64,000 bases of DNA from Chitinibacter tainanensis DSM 15459 (GCF_000429785.1 NZ_AUCN01000020.1:1-64000); one strand, 5' to 3'; shown: positions 50,053-57,651, counted from the first letter of the stretch. Made by a program: numbers and translations. The notes: generated from the sequence alone by a model not told the origin.

Positions 50053-50697
50053 TTAATCCCCGTCTCGCTCAAGTGCCTCGCGCCAGGTCTTTTTTGCGAG
50101 CTCCGGATTGTCATGCGCTAGCTGCAGCATATCCGCCGATGCCTCGGGGCCGAATTTCGCCTTGAGCCCCGCTGACCAGTCGTGCTGCAGCGCCTCGCGC
50201 ATCGTCGCGCGCCCGAGCTCCGCCAGATCTTCCGAAACGCCACTGGCCAGCGCAACGATTTGCCACCACTCCCACACGTACTTCTTCTGGTTATGAGCCG
50301 GAATAGCGACGCCAGCCTCTTGCGCCTTTTGCACCGCGGCCTCCATCACGGACACGGCCACCCCGAAGATCTCACTGGTCTGCGGCTCAGAAGGAGCGCC
50401 GAGCAAGCGCACTTTCAGATCTTGGGTCCACTCGACCACGCCTTCGAGCAGACGAACGACCAAGCCGGCATCGATTGGATTGATACCCCAGCACTTGCCA
50501 ATCTTGTCGTCGTAGAGCTCGAACGCCCAGCGCAGCTCGTTGTGGCGCATGAGGTATTCAGTTTCCTCGCGCGCTTCGGCTTTTTGCTCTTTGGATGCCT
50601 GGCCAATCGACACGATACGCACTGTCGGCATCACGCCGTAAATCCCCATTGTGACGATGACTGATTCGGGCAAGGTTGGTTTAACGTCGGTTGTCAT
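50053..50697 (-). CDS. Hypothetical protein
   Basis: 214 residues from the ATG at 50697; the start overlaps the WGR-like gene by 17 bp. Mostly helical with many Trp and Glu (QKKYVWEWWQIVALASGVSEDLAELG). No family recognised. A longer frame to 50796 would overlap the WGR gene over 116 bp and has no ribosome site. Confidence 0.6.
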   Translation of the reverse strand: MTTDVKPTLPESVIVTMGIYGVMPTVRIVSIGQASKEQKAEAREETEYLMRHNELRWAFELYDDKIGKCWGINPIDAGLVVRLLEGVVEWTQDLKVRLLGAPSEPQTSEIFGVAVSVMEAAVQKAQEAGVAIPAHNQKKYVWEWWQIVALASGVSEDLAELGRATMREALQHDWSAGLKAKFGPEASADMLQLAHDNPELAKKTWREALERDGD

Positions 50698-50917
50698 GAT
50701 CGCTTCCGTTTGTGTTGATTTCGACGTACCCGCGCTTGAGGCGCTTTTTCGAGTACGTGTTGGCGAGCGCAGTTGCTTCTGCCAAGGAGGATACAACTTG
50801 GCTTCGCTCTCCGTGAATTTTATTTTTGCGCCCGCCCCAACGACGAATGACCACTAGATCAAATAGGTCACGGTCGATCTCAATTCGATACCAACGATCT
50901 TCGCTTTGGAAAAGCAT
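50681..50917 (-). CDS. WGR-domain protein
   Basis: 78 residues, essentially one WGR domain: RWYRIEIDRDLFDLVVIRRWGGR at the start and ALANTYSKKRLKRGYVEI at the end, the family's Trp-Gly-Arg strand and C-terminal helix. WGR domains bind nucleic acid ends in PARP and ligase-like proteins, but stand-alone phage forms are uncharacterised. ACGGAGAAACGCC before the ATG gives a ribosome site. Confidence 0.78.
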   Translation of the reverse strand: MLFQSEDRWYRIEIDRDLFDLVVIRRWGGRKNKIHGERSQVVSSLAEATALANTYSKKRLKRGYVEINTNGSDHDNRR

Positions 50918-50939
50918 GGCGTTTCTCCGTAGAGGTGAA

Positions 50940-51422
50940 TCAGCCTTTCAAATTTTCAATTTCGTGTGGGTCGAGGTATTCAACATCGTCCCAAGTTTCA
51001 AAGTTTGAGCGGTATGCTCTGCAGCACGCTGTTTCGATGCCATTTATTAACTCTGCAATGGCAATTTCTGCCATTCCTGTCCCTCGATCATTAAGAGAGT
51101 GTTGATACTTCAACACCGTAGCTACTATCGAGTTGGGTAACACCTCTCTTGCATATGGCAAGTCGAGTGTGGTGTTGATAAACAGGTATTTAGAAAGCGG
51201 AATCCCACAGACTTTATCTTGCCAACTGAGCAATCGAATCATGTGTTTTATACAAGCCTTGACCCCTTCGTTGTATTCATGGCCCGCGCCACACCTTACG
51301 CTGCCTACGGCAACTAAAGCGATTTGCGAAGCGAATCGCTTGCCTGCTGGCATCTGTTTATTGGCATGTCCGAAACTGATTAAGTCAATGAGTTTTTCTT
51401 GTTCCACGGCTTCTTTACTCAT
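50940..51422 (-). CDS. Hypothetical protein of AT-rich composition
   Basis: 160 residues from the ATG at 51422; an upstream TTG adds six. No good Shine-Dalgarno sequence is seen at either start. Helical, with several Cys (VRCGAGHEYNEGVKACIKHMI, ETACCRAY). Codon use and base composition are more AT-rich than neighbouring genes, suggesting separate acquisition. Not recognised. Confidence 0.5.
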   Translation of the reverse strand: MSKEAVEQEKLIDLISFGHANKQMPAGKRFASQIALVAVGSVRCGAGHEYNEGVKACIKHMIRLLSWQDKVCGIPLSKYLFINTTLDLPYAREVLPNSIVATVLKYQHSLNDRGTGMAEIAIAELINGIETACCRAYRSNFETWDDVEYLDPHEIENLKG

Positions 51423-51528
51423 GATAATTTTTAGCTGCAATTATTGGACAATTTTCAAAATTAGACCGTCAATTAAACCAAGACTGTTGATAAAAAACAT
51501 ATCGCCAGTCTTGATCTAGGATGCGAAT

Positions 51529-52059
51529 TTAAAAGGCCGTTGTTGTTCGATTGCATCTTTCAACAGCCACCTCATATGCTGATCGACCAGCGTTAGGTTC
51601 TGTTTTTAGCACTGGATATGAACCATTCTCTTTGAAATACTCAATGCCGCGACTCACGCAATCTCCGACGCTAGGCTCTGATCTTTGCTCTTGCTGATGC
51701 TCTCGCTTGTAGTTCTCGCTCTTCACGCTTGCTATGCCGTCGGCCGTGATTTTTTTGTCCTCATCTTTGCAGGCATAAATTTGGTACTGCTCTTCTTGCC
51801 ATTCTTTGATCGGTCTATCGCCGATTACTTTTGACAGGTACTCAGAAAGATCTTTGCTGATGCCTGGCTCTCCGGCCAACATTGCACGCTGGCAATCATT
51901 GAGATCAAACACATCGATCTGCTCAAGTTTCACCCCGGTGTAATACTTGGCATTCGGGCTAACCGGCTTTGGCGGCTCTTTCGTTGTCTCGCCGCATCCA
52001 GTCATCAGAGTCAAAAGAGTGGCTGCGCAAGCAGCCACGATGTTGGCTTTATGTTTCAT
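51529..52059 (-). CDS. Lipoprotein
   Basis: 176 residues with a clear signal: basic MKHK, hydrophobic core, lipobox LMTGC (Cys22), then Thr/Lys/Pro linker. The mature protein has three further Cys and a Glu/Lys-rich middle. GGAAGGAAACC precedes the ATG. Function unknown. Confidence 0.78.
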   Translation of the reverse strand: MKHKANIVAACAATLLTLMTGCGETTKEPPKPVSPNAKYYTGVKLEQIDVFDLNDCQRAMLAGEPGISKDLSEYLSKVIGDRPIKEWQEEQYQIYACKDEDKKITADGIASVKSENYKREHQQEQRSEPSVGDCVSRGIEYFKENGSYPVLKTEPNAGRSAYEVAVERCNRTTTAF

Positions 52060-52497
52060 GGTTTCCTTCCTGTCTTATCGCTGGTTTTTTATGACGAGCA
52101 CTGTAACACCGGAGAGGCGCGCGAGGCCATCTTGCGAGGATTTTGTCTACGCATGAACGAAACATTTGCTCGAGGGGAGGGCGACCTCATGGCGTCGTCC
52201 GTGGGTATAGGGGAGGGAAGAGTGCTCGGGGCGTGGGGTTGTGCCGGCAATGGATTCCAGCACTCCGCGTTTTTCTAGGGCTTCGATTCTGATTTGCTCG
52301 CTTTCTCGCTTTTGCTCTCTCGCTTGCTCGCTTGCTTGAATATCGCGCTATTTGACGCACAATCGCGCGCTATTGCGTTTTCTCTGTCGTGCTAGTATCT
52401 GACGCTATTCAATCCGCAAAACGCGCTAGAATCGCTTAAAAACGCTATTGCCTCGCTTGCTTGTTTCGCTTGCTGCTACGCTAGCGCACAAAAAGAA
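52060..52497. other. Intergenic stretch of two compositions
   Basis: 438 bp with no supported gene. The part before about 52280 is G-rich with ordinary trinucleotides. The rest is dominated by CGCTTGCTCGCT-type repeats and belongs to the GGA/TCC island described for the next gene. No promoter of good match is visible. Confidence 0.6.
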
Positions 52498-52521
52498 AAA
52501 GCGCGGAATTATCCGCGCTTT
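52498..52521 (-). terminator. Terminator of the GGA/TCC-island gene
   Basis: AAAGCGCGGA-ATTA-TCCGCGCTTT; on the minus strand it is followed by TTCTTTTTG, 17 bp past the stop at 52538. Confidence 0.8.
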
Positions 52522-52537
52522 CTATTTAATTACTTAA

Positions 52538-53167
52538 TTATTCCGCTTTTGCTGCTAATTCAATTCCATACGCTGCGCACAATTTTTGTGTTGCTTTGCT
52601 TTCTACATTTAGCGCAATTGTCCAGTTTTCCGCGTTTTCTTTTTCCTTGATTGTTGCGATTCCGCATTTAGTTAAAACGCTGCGAATTCCATTAGCTTGT
52701 CTAAATGTAGCGTGCTGCAATTCGCGTTTGATTGTTACGCTTTGGATTGATTGCATTGATTTTGCTTTCATCCATTCAAAAACGATGCTTGTGTTAGCGT
52801 CAGTCAATGACTTTTTAGAATCGCTTACTGCGACAATTTGCGTATTGTCCAGCAATGCGCGGAAAATCCGTTCCGCTTTGTCAATTTCATAAACTCCGAT
52901 TGTTGCGACTTGCTCTAAATCAATTCCAAGCGCAACAAGTTTGCGCAGCTCTTGCTCGCTGAATTTTGCGAGTAATTCGCAACGATGAGCGCGTGCAATC
53001 AGCTTTTGCTCAGCGCGTTTTAATGTGCTGTCTGCTTCTGCTTTGTTTTCTACGTCTTGATTTTCCAATTCCGCGCGCTGCGCTGCGATTGCTGCGCTTT
53101 GTACGCGATTAGTTTCAGCAGCAGACAGAATGTTATTCAGAAATTCTTTAGCGTTAAATTTAGACAT
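52538..53167 (-). CDS. Proline-free helical protein with extreme codon bias
   Basis: 209 residues, Ala/Glu/Lys/Asn/Ile-rich, helical throughout, probably coiled coil in the first 75 residues. It contains no proline; every glycine is coded by GGA; none of its many alanines uses GCC. Two Trp codons are both followed by A. It has its own terminator and an operator 32 bp upstream, so it is regulated with the phage. AAGGAATCG before ATG resembles the leader of the CobT-like gene. The family is unknown to me. Confidence 0.7.
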   Translation of the reverse strand: MSKFNAKEFLNNILSAAETNRVQSAAIAAQRAELENQDVENKAEADSTLKRAEQKLIARAHRCELLAKFSEQELRKLVALGIDLEQVATIGVYEIDKAERIFRALLDNTQIVAVSDSKKSLTDANTSIVFEWMKAKSMQSIQSVTIKRELQHATFRQANGIRSVLTKCGIATIKEKENAENWTIALNVESKATQKLCAAYGIELAAKAE

Positions 53168-53198
53168 TTTTCGATTCCTTGTGATTTGATTTAGTTAA

Positions 53199-53216
53199 AC
53201 AGTCATTGCTGACTTA
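53199..53216. promoter_or_regulatory. 18-bp operator, the only copy right of 48 kb
   Basis: ACAGTCA-TTGC-TGACTTA, two mismatches in the left half, 32 bp before the ATG at 53167. Confidence 0.72.
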
Positions 53217-53796
53217 TCTATCGTTGCGCTTTGTTTTGTGTGTTGCGCTTCGATGAGTTGCATTCTACGCGATACGTTATGAACGTCAAGTAATAACGTG
53301 CAAGAAAAAGCAAAAAAGTTGATAACTCACTGAAAAACAAAGGAAAAAAATTGATTGTTCCGTCGTTTTTCGCGTGCTAGTCCAGCGCGTAGCGTTTTGC
53401 GTATATAACGCGCGTCAATCCGGCGCGCGCTTGGGCAAATCGCGCTTGCATCTTGTCGCGTCGTGTCGCGTGTTGCATCATGCGCAGCAAGCGAAACGCT
53501 ATGCAAAACGATATATTGTATTTTAATAACCTATTGAAAAATATAATGTTTCCGGACAATCTATCATCCGATAGGTTGTTCTGCGGCACGTCAATGAGTG
53601 CGCCGGCACGCCTTTGAGGCACTCGCCTTATCCCTACGCCACGGCACGACCCTCTCCCATATCCCTAAACCTTGGGCGCCCGAGTCCGGCAATCCGGAGA
53701 CTCGCCACTTTACCCGCCCTGCTCTTCCCACGGTTGCCCGCGGCACGCTCGTCCAGCAGAAAAAGCGGCACACCTGCCGCTCTTCCCTACCTCTGG
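53217..53796. other. Noncoding stretch upstream of the GGA/TCC-island gene
   Basis: 580 bp. The left part (to about 53420) continues the biased GGA/TCC composition. The right part is GC-rich with GTGCCGTGG-type words (for example the minus-strand copy at 53637-53653) and an AATCCGGAGACT word near 53689 that recalls the repeats at 56.8-57.8 kb. I see no convincing gene. Confidence 0.6.
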
Positions 53797-54168
53797 TTAC
53801 TGCTGGGCAAAGAACTTGCTGTAAAGCTCGATGGGCGCGACGAGCCCTTGTCTGTACTGCTCGACTGTCTCACACAGCTCGCGCAGCGTTTCGCGCATGG
53901 CAAGCGTGCGCTCGACGACGACCCGCGCTTCCCTGTACGGACTTGTCTCTTTGCTTGCGTGCATGAAGTCCTCCAGCGGTAATGCGCGGTTCTCTTCCGG
54001 CTTGTCACCGTAGCGCAGGATGACTTCGGTTTGCGTGCAATACACGTCATGCAGGTGTCCGCGCTGGCAGACGACGTGGCCCACGAAGTAATACCCGTCA
54101 TCGTCATGCTGGTAGTGCGGACGGGCGAAGGTGAAAGCGGACGTGGTGGCGTATTGCAGATCGCTCAT
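53797..54168 (-). CDS. Hypothetical accessory protein
   Basis: 123 residues. The N-terminal half has HYQHDDDGYYFVGHVVCQRGHLHDVYC, with His and Cys possibly binding metal; the C-terminal half is a helix of TLAMRETLRELCETVEQY type. Not recognised. The leader folds into a hairpin (GACTCG/CGAGTC) whose 3' arm contains the only Shine-Dalgarno-like GAG before the start. Confidence 0.62.
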   Translation of the reverse strand: MSDLQYATTSAFTFARPHYQHDDDGYYFVGHVVCQRGHLHDVYCTQTEVILRYGDKPEENRALPLEDFMHASKETSPYREARVVVERTLAMRETLRELCETVEQYRQGLVAPIELYSKFFAQQ

Positions 54169-54174
54169 GGTGCT

Positions 54175-54200
54175 GACTCGCGTGTGTTGTTGATCGAGTC
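54175..54200 (-). promoter_or_regulatory. Leader hairpin of the gene at 54168
   Basis: Minus strand: GACTCG-ATCAACAACACACG-CGAGTC, then AGCACC-ATG. 6-bp stem, 14-nt loop containing CAACAAC; the 3' arm includes the ribosome site. Confidence 0.6.
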
Positions 54201-54389
54201 GTCAGTGTGTGTGCGTAGGCGTGGTGGAGATTGGCGTGGAACTGGAGTGCCGGAGAGTACCGTGGCCAGGCCGAGGGAAAGTGAAGGCCATGAGCCAGAA
54301 AAGGCCAAAGGCCAAGAGACCGTAAAGGCCATGCCGCGGGATACCGTGGCTTTACGTGGAACAAGGCCGGAGCCTTGCGTGTGCAGTCC

Positions 54390-54653
54390 TTACGCTGCCG
54401 GTTCGATTTCAGGTTTGACGATGGTGCGCGCTGCGGTGTCGAACACTTGCTTTGCTTTGGCCAGTGATTTGAATTTCAGCTCGCGTTTTTGGGTGCTGCT
54501 GCGGCCGTCGATGTGTTTAACGACTGCGCTGTGGGTGATGCGGATAAAGTCGTCATCGAATGCTTGCATGGTTAATGAGTGGATGATCTCGCCAAAGCGA
54601 GTTTTGAAGGTGTGATTTTTGTGGTCGATGAAGTCGATAGCGGTTGCAGTCAT
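54390..54653 (-). CDS. Hypothetical accessory protein
   Basis: 87 residues, alpha-beta, basic in the second half (RSSTQKRELKFKSLAKAKQVFD). Starts FIDHKNHTFKTRFGEII. Not recognised. Its GGAGTG ribosome site is part of an 8-bp leader stem. Confidence 0.62.
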   Translation of the reverse strand: MTATAIDFIDHKNHTFKTRFGEIIHSLTMQAFDDDFIRITHSAVVKHIDGRSSTQKRELKFKSLAKAKQVFDTAARTIVKPEIEPAA

Positions 54654-54659
54654 TTGATT

Positions 54660-54701
54660 TCACTCCAGTTTTGCGCTGTTGCGCTGTTGTCGATGGAGTG
54701 A
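54660..54701 (-). promoter_or_regulatory. Leader hairpin of the gene at 54653
   Basis: Minus strand: TCACTCCA-26 nt-TGGAGTGA, then AATCAA-ATG. Perfect 8-bp stem; GGAG lies in the 3' arm; the loop has CGACAACAGCG. Confidence 0.65.
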
Positions 54702-54800
54702 TTTTCAGCTGACACCTATGGCGCAGGAGCGGGGCTAATTCGACGCCCTCCAGCGTGCCGTGGCCTGTGAGGCAACGCCGGCAAATCCGGCGAGATACGC

Positions 54801-55058
54801 CTAGTCCTGAGCGAACCGGCGTGCGAGCAAGCTGATCAGGCCGAACTTGGCCTGGTGCATGGTGTTGTGGACCGAAATGACGGCCGCATCAGGTTCGTTT
54901 TCCGGCAGGTAAGGCTCTTCGATCACCACGCAAAATCCGTCGGCGGTGACGTAGATGAAAGCGCGCGTCAGGCCGGTATCTGCCTCGAGGTATGCGTTAT
55001 TGAAATCGCTGCGCGCTAATGCCGGATTGTGCTTGATCTGCTCGAGTGAGGCTCGCAT
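54801..55058 (-). CDS. Hypothetical accessory protein
   Basis: 85 residues, soluble, alpha-beta (FIYVTADGFCVVIEEPYLPENEPDAAVISV strands, then a helical end FGLISLLARRFAQD). Not recognised. The CAGGAG ribosome site lies in the 3' arm of a leader stem with a 14-nt loop. Confidence 0.62.
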   Translation of the reverse strand: MRASLEQIKHNPALARSDFNNAYLEADTGLTRAFIYVTADGFCVVIEEPYLPENEPDAAVISVHNTMHQAKFGLISLLARRFAQD

Positions 55059-55065
55059 GTTCTGA

Positions 55066-55089
55066 ACTCCTGATTGCGTTGTTTGGAGT
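55066..55089 (-). promoter_or_regulatory. Leader hairpin of the gene at 55058
   Basis: Minus strand: ACTCC-AAACAACGCAATCA-GGAGT, then TCAGAAC-ATG. 5-bp stem and 14-nt loop; GGAG is in the 3' arm. Confidence 0.5.
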
Positions 55090-55120
55090 CCTTATTGTGC
55101 AAAGTGCCTTGTGGTGGAGA

Positions 55121-55393
55121 TCAGGCGCTTAAAGCGAGTTGCAGCTCGTCCCGCAGTGCGGTCAGACCGGTGAAGGTACGCAGTTTGACGCCGGCTTCGC
55201 GTGCCACATGGATGGCGTTGTGATCGATGAAGCGGGTGGCCAGCACGAGGTCAGAGCCGCGGATTTTACGGGCGATCATCTTGTCCCCGCCGTCATCCGA
55301 GGGGCAACAGTCGATTTTGTGGGGTTTGATTTCAAGGCCTTTGAGGACAATGCTCGCTTGCGCCTTTAACAAGCCTAATAACAGGATTTTCAT
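55121..55393 (-). CDS. Small Rossmann-like protein (DUF2325-like)
   Basis: 90 residues. A starting strand MKILLLGLLK, a CC pair (KIDCCPSDDGG), then SDLVLATRFIDHNAIHVAREAGVKLRTFTGL, which has the spacing of the DUF2325 family (D-hydrophobic strand, H, helix, strand). DUF2325 proteins are uncharacterised. AAGGAA is next to a leader stem. Confidence 0.6.
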   Translation of the reverse strand: MKILLLGLLKAQASIVLKGLEIKPHKIDCCPSDDGGDKMIARKIRGSDLVLATRFIDHNAIHVAREAGVKLRTFTGLTALRDELQLALSA

Positions 55394-55404
55394 GGTTGGA
55401 TTTC

Positions 55405-55430
55405 CTTCGCGTGTTGTTGATGAAGCGAAG
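55405..55430 (-). promoter_or_regulatory. Leader hairpin of the gene at 55393
   Basis: Minus strand: CTTCGC-TTCATCAACAACAC-GCGAAG, then GAAATCCAACC-ATG. 6-bp stem, 14-nt loop with ATCAACAAC; GAAGGA overlaps the 3' arm. Confidence 0.65.
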
Positions 55431-55530
55431 TGTTCCAGAGCCCTTTTGGGACATACACGGGGTGTTTAATCCGTCCCTTGGTGTGCCGTGGCCTGATGAT
55501 GATTGGCCAGCAAAGCACTGGCCATTGAAC

Positions 55531-55875
55531 TCAAGCGATCAGCATTTTGACGCGGCGGGAGATCTCATTGAATACAGAATTGCCAAGCGTGGCCACTTTC
55601 ACGCCATTGCGCGCCACAATATCAATCGTGCGGATTTGCAGCGGGTCGATGTAGCCGGAAACTGGCATACCGACAGGGAGTGGAATATCTGTTTTTTGCG
55701 GACCATTATTGCGTGTCGTGATGGGAATAACGATCGCATAGTTGGTCGCTTTGAATTCAGGTATGGAAATAATCAGGACTTTGCGCGCGTTCTTGTAGTC
55801 CATTTCGCGGCCTAATGAACCAGCATCAGGATGTTGCAGCTCGACAATATCGCCAGGATTGAATGAATGGGACAT
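55531..55875 (-). CDS. MazF/PemK-like toxin
   Basis: 114 residues. N-terminal FNPGDIVELQHPDAGSLGREMDYKNARKVLIIS (the GDIV and R-P/RKVLI strands of MazF), then IPITTRNN, then GYIDPLQIRTIDI with the family's D-Q-R-(T/S)-D pattern. It should be an mRNA endonuclease neutralised by the next gene upstream. It is separated from the antitoxin by 67 bp with its own ribosome site (GAGGAA) beside a TCGTC/GACGA hairpin. Confidence 0.85.
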   Translation of the reverse strand: MSHSFNPGDIVELQHPDAGSLGREMDYKNARKVLIISIPEFKATNYAIVIPITTRNNGPQKTDIPLPVGMPVSGYIDPLQIRTIDIVARNGVKVATLGNSVFNEISRRVKMLIA

Positions 55876-55886
55876 TCCGGTATTCC

Positions 55887-55901
55887 TCGTCTTGATGACG
55901 A
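55887..55901 (-). promoter_or_regulatory. Leader hairpin of the toxin gene
   Basis: Minus strand: TCGTC-ATCAA-GACGA, then GGAATACCGGA-ATG. 5-bp stem with ATCAA loop, abutting the ribosome site. Confidence 0.5.
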
Positions 55902-55942
55902 TGTTATTATGCGCGCTCCATTGCGGGGCGCGCAGGGGTTGA

Positions 55943-56326
55943 TCAAATCACCACTTCCTCGCCTACAGGTCCGCCAAAGTCAGCGAGCGTGTAGTCAGCC
56001 GAGAGTTGGGACAGGCCGGCGAGAAAATCGTCTTGCGCGATACTGGGCAGATTAAAGTTGATGATCGGCGTATTGTCGGCGCCTTGCAGTACCCGAGCCT
56101 CACCTTGATCGACCTGCTTGCGGACCAGGAAGAAGGTTTCGCCTTCGATTTCAACCTCATGCCACTCGACCGCATCACCGCGCTCCAGATGCAGGCGTTT
56201 ACGCACCGGCGCACTGACGATGGCCGAGAGTGAGTTGCCGACGGCGGCGATTTTAGTGGTAGCGAAGGCTGCGGCTTCGCCGCTCACGATTTGGTGGCCG
56301 AGCTCTTCGAGTGTGGCGGTTTGCAT
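55943..56326 (-). CDS. MazE-like antitoxin
   Basis: 127 residues. A helical N-terminal extension (1-24) precedes a SpoVT-AbrB/MazE fold: KIAAVGNSLSAIVSAPVRKRLHLERGDAVEWHEVEGE-like strand order, with an acidic C-terminal tail (SQLSADYTLADFGGPVGEE) that would wrap the toxin. The order antitoxin-first matches MazEF. It would stabilise the prophage-plasmid by post-segregational killing. GAGGA precedes the ATG. Confidence 0.82.
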   Translation of the reverse strand: MQTATLEELGHQIVSGEAAAFATTKIAAVGNSLSAIVSAPVRKRLHLERGDAVEWHEVEIEGETFFLVRKQVDQGEARVLQGADNTPIINFNLPSIAQDDFLAGLSQLSADYTLADFGGPVGEEVVI

Positions 56327-56341
56327 GTTCGTGTCCTCAGT

Positions 56342-56364
56342 ACGTTATAACGTGATGTTATCAC
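56342..56364. promoter_or_regulatory. Operator palindromes of the toxin-antitoxin pair
   Basis: ACGTTATAACGT (56342-56353) and GTGAT-GTT-ATCAC (56352-56364) overlap by 2 bp, 15 bp before the antitoxin start. TATAAC in the first could be the -10 box. AbrB-fold antitoxins repress their promoters at such sites. Confidence 0.6.
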
Positions 56365-56802
56365 ATAAATTTACGCACGCAAGATGGCACTCTGATACAG
56401 CCCTGCACCCGCGGCCAGCAGCACGCTAACCGATTATGCTGCCCCGAGCTGAAAAGACAATAGCGATTCCCGACGCAGAAACCCATCAAATTTCGATTTT
56501 CTACCCCTCGGGTATATCACGACTCATCTGAGACGGGAAAATCGCTTAAATCGGGTTTATGCGGATTTCTCGGGCAGGCGGTCCAAATTGAGCACCACGG
56601 CACCCCTACACAACCACCTCTGCCCTCTCCCTCGACCAGTGACCCGCGCGGCGCATCCCACGGCCAAGCCAACCTCCTGCCTGGGAGTGGACTGCGCGCG
56701 CCGGTACCCTATATTGGCCGCCCGCCCCGAAATTTCCGGACAGCCTGGGCGCTGATATTGGCCACCCCGAGCCACCCGCAGTCAGCCTTGGTCAACCACG
56801 GC

Positions 56803-56835
56803 GAGACTGATCTGCCGAGAGTGAGGATGACCAGG
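56803..56835 (+). repeat. GAGACTGG repeat, copy R1
   Basis: GAGACTGATCTGCCGAGAGT then GAGGATGACCAGG. Consensus across four copies: GAGACTGGtnTGcCtAGAGT followed by GAGGATG. Confidence 0.75.
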
Positions 56836-56872
56836 CTGCGGGACAGGCCGGATACCCGAGGGCGAGTACCGG

Positions 56873-56904
56873 AGAGACTGGCGTGCCTAGAGTGGGGATG
56901 GCTC
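56873..56904 (+). repeat. GAGACTGG repeat, copy R2
   Basis: GAGACTGGCGTGCCTAGAGT then GGGGATGGCTCG; preceded by GTACCGGA. Confidence 0.75.
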
Positions 56905-56975
56905 GTTCCTGAGCCGTGGGTGGCCGCGGCCAGGCTTTCACTCCCAATCCGGAAGTGGCGGACTGCCTGCGGCTC

Positions 56976-57140
56976 GTAATCCGGAGGGTGGAGCAACTCG
57001 TCTGCTGAGTGGTTGGGAAGTTGGGAAGGTCAGAGTTGGGAAAAAGTGCTCGTCCCAATAGTTTTTATATTAACTACAGTGGATATATTAAATATTGGTG
57101 TGAGGAAAAATTCCCAACTTTTAGGCTCTCTCCGGATTAC
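56976..57140. repeat. Nested inverted-repeat element, copy C
   Basis: Outer arms GTAATCCGGAG (56976-56986) and CTCCGGATTAC (57130-57140). Middle arms GTTGGGAA three times (57012, 57020, 57035) and TTCCCAAC (57111-57118). Inner arms CCCAATA (57054-57060) and TATTGG (57093-57098). Centre TATTAACTACAG (57068-57079). The left side is expanded relative to copy B. More TTCCCAAC words follow at about 57219 and 57240. Confidence 0.85.
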
Positions 57141-57159
57141 TCAAGAAAATCAATGGTTT

Positions 57160-57190
57160 GAGACTGGTTTGCCTAGAGTGAGGATGAGGC
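57160..57190 (+). repeat. GAGACTGG repeat, copy R3
   Basis: GAGACTGGTTTGCCTAGAGT then GAGGATGAGGC; it begins 20 bp past CTCCGGATTAC of element C. Confidence 0.75.
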
Positions 57191-57308
57191 ACTCCGGAAG
57201 TGCGTCAAACTGCCATTTTCCCAACTCCAAGGCGCCTCATTCCCAACTGCCTCTGTCATACCCTTCCGACCCATACACGCGCACAGGCCGGGACTCGGGA
57301 AAGGCCTT

Positions 57309-57641
57309 TTAGTGGATGCTGTACTGCCACTGCAGCACGCGCGTCTGGTCCATCAGATCGCCAATCAGTCCGCGCGACGCATTCTTCGCCGGAGACTTCC
57401 AAGACGCTGCCTTCCACAAGGTCAGGTCAGACAAACGCACAAACCCCCAAGCGGAACGCGAGTAGATATTGCCGGTCTCACGATCACGACGCACCATCAC
57501 CAGGCGGGCATAGACCTTGCCATACTCCGCTTCGATGGTCAGCTCTTCATGCTTGTGCAGGCTCGGGTATTCCTTGGCCATGCGCTCACGCAAGATCTCA
57601 GTGGCACGAGTGATGGCATTCTGGATGGCTGTTGATGACAT
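57309..57641 (-). CDS. Hypothetical accessory protein
   Basis: 110 residues from the ATG at 57641 with GGAGG upstream; a longer frame to 57809 runs through repeat DNA and is not credible. N-terminal helices (AIQNAITRATEILRERMAKEY), central strands (LTIEAEYGKVYARLVMVRRDRETG), then a basic end with WKAASWKSPAKNASRG. Not recognised. The ribosome site is in a TCCGT/ACGGA leader hairpin. Confidence 0.65.
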   Translation of the reverse strand: MSSTAIQNAITRATEILRERMAKEYPSLHKHEELTIEAEYGKVYARLVMVRRDRETGNIYSRSAWGFVRLSDLTLWKAASWKSPAKNASRGLIGDLMDQTRVLQWQYSIH

Positions 57642-57651
57642 GAGGCATTCC

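Larger units (their letters stand above)
56365..56975. other. Noncoding region with dispersed 30-bp repeats
   Basis: No gene supported over about 610 bp; the open frames here are in repeat-rich DNA without ribosome sites. It contains repeat copies R1 and R2 and precedes nested inverted-repeat element C. Confidence 0.6.

Noticed and set aside
53377-53622. 81-codon minus-strand frame with GTG start
   Set aside because: No Shine-Dalgarno sequence, crosses a composition boundary, low-complexity content.
56709-56996. 95-codon frame in the repeat region
   Set aside because: Made of the GAGACTGG repeats; no ribosome site.
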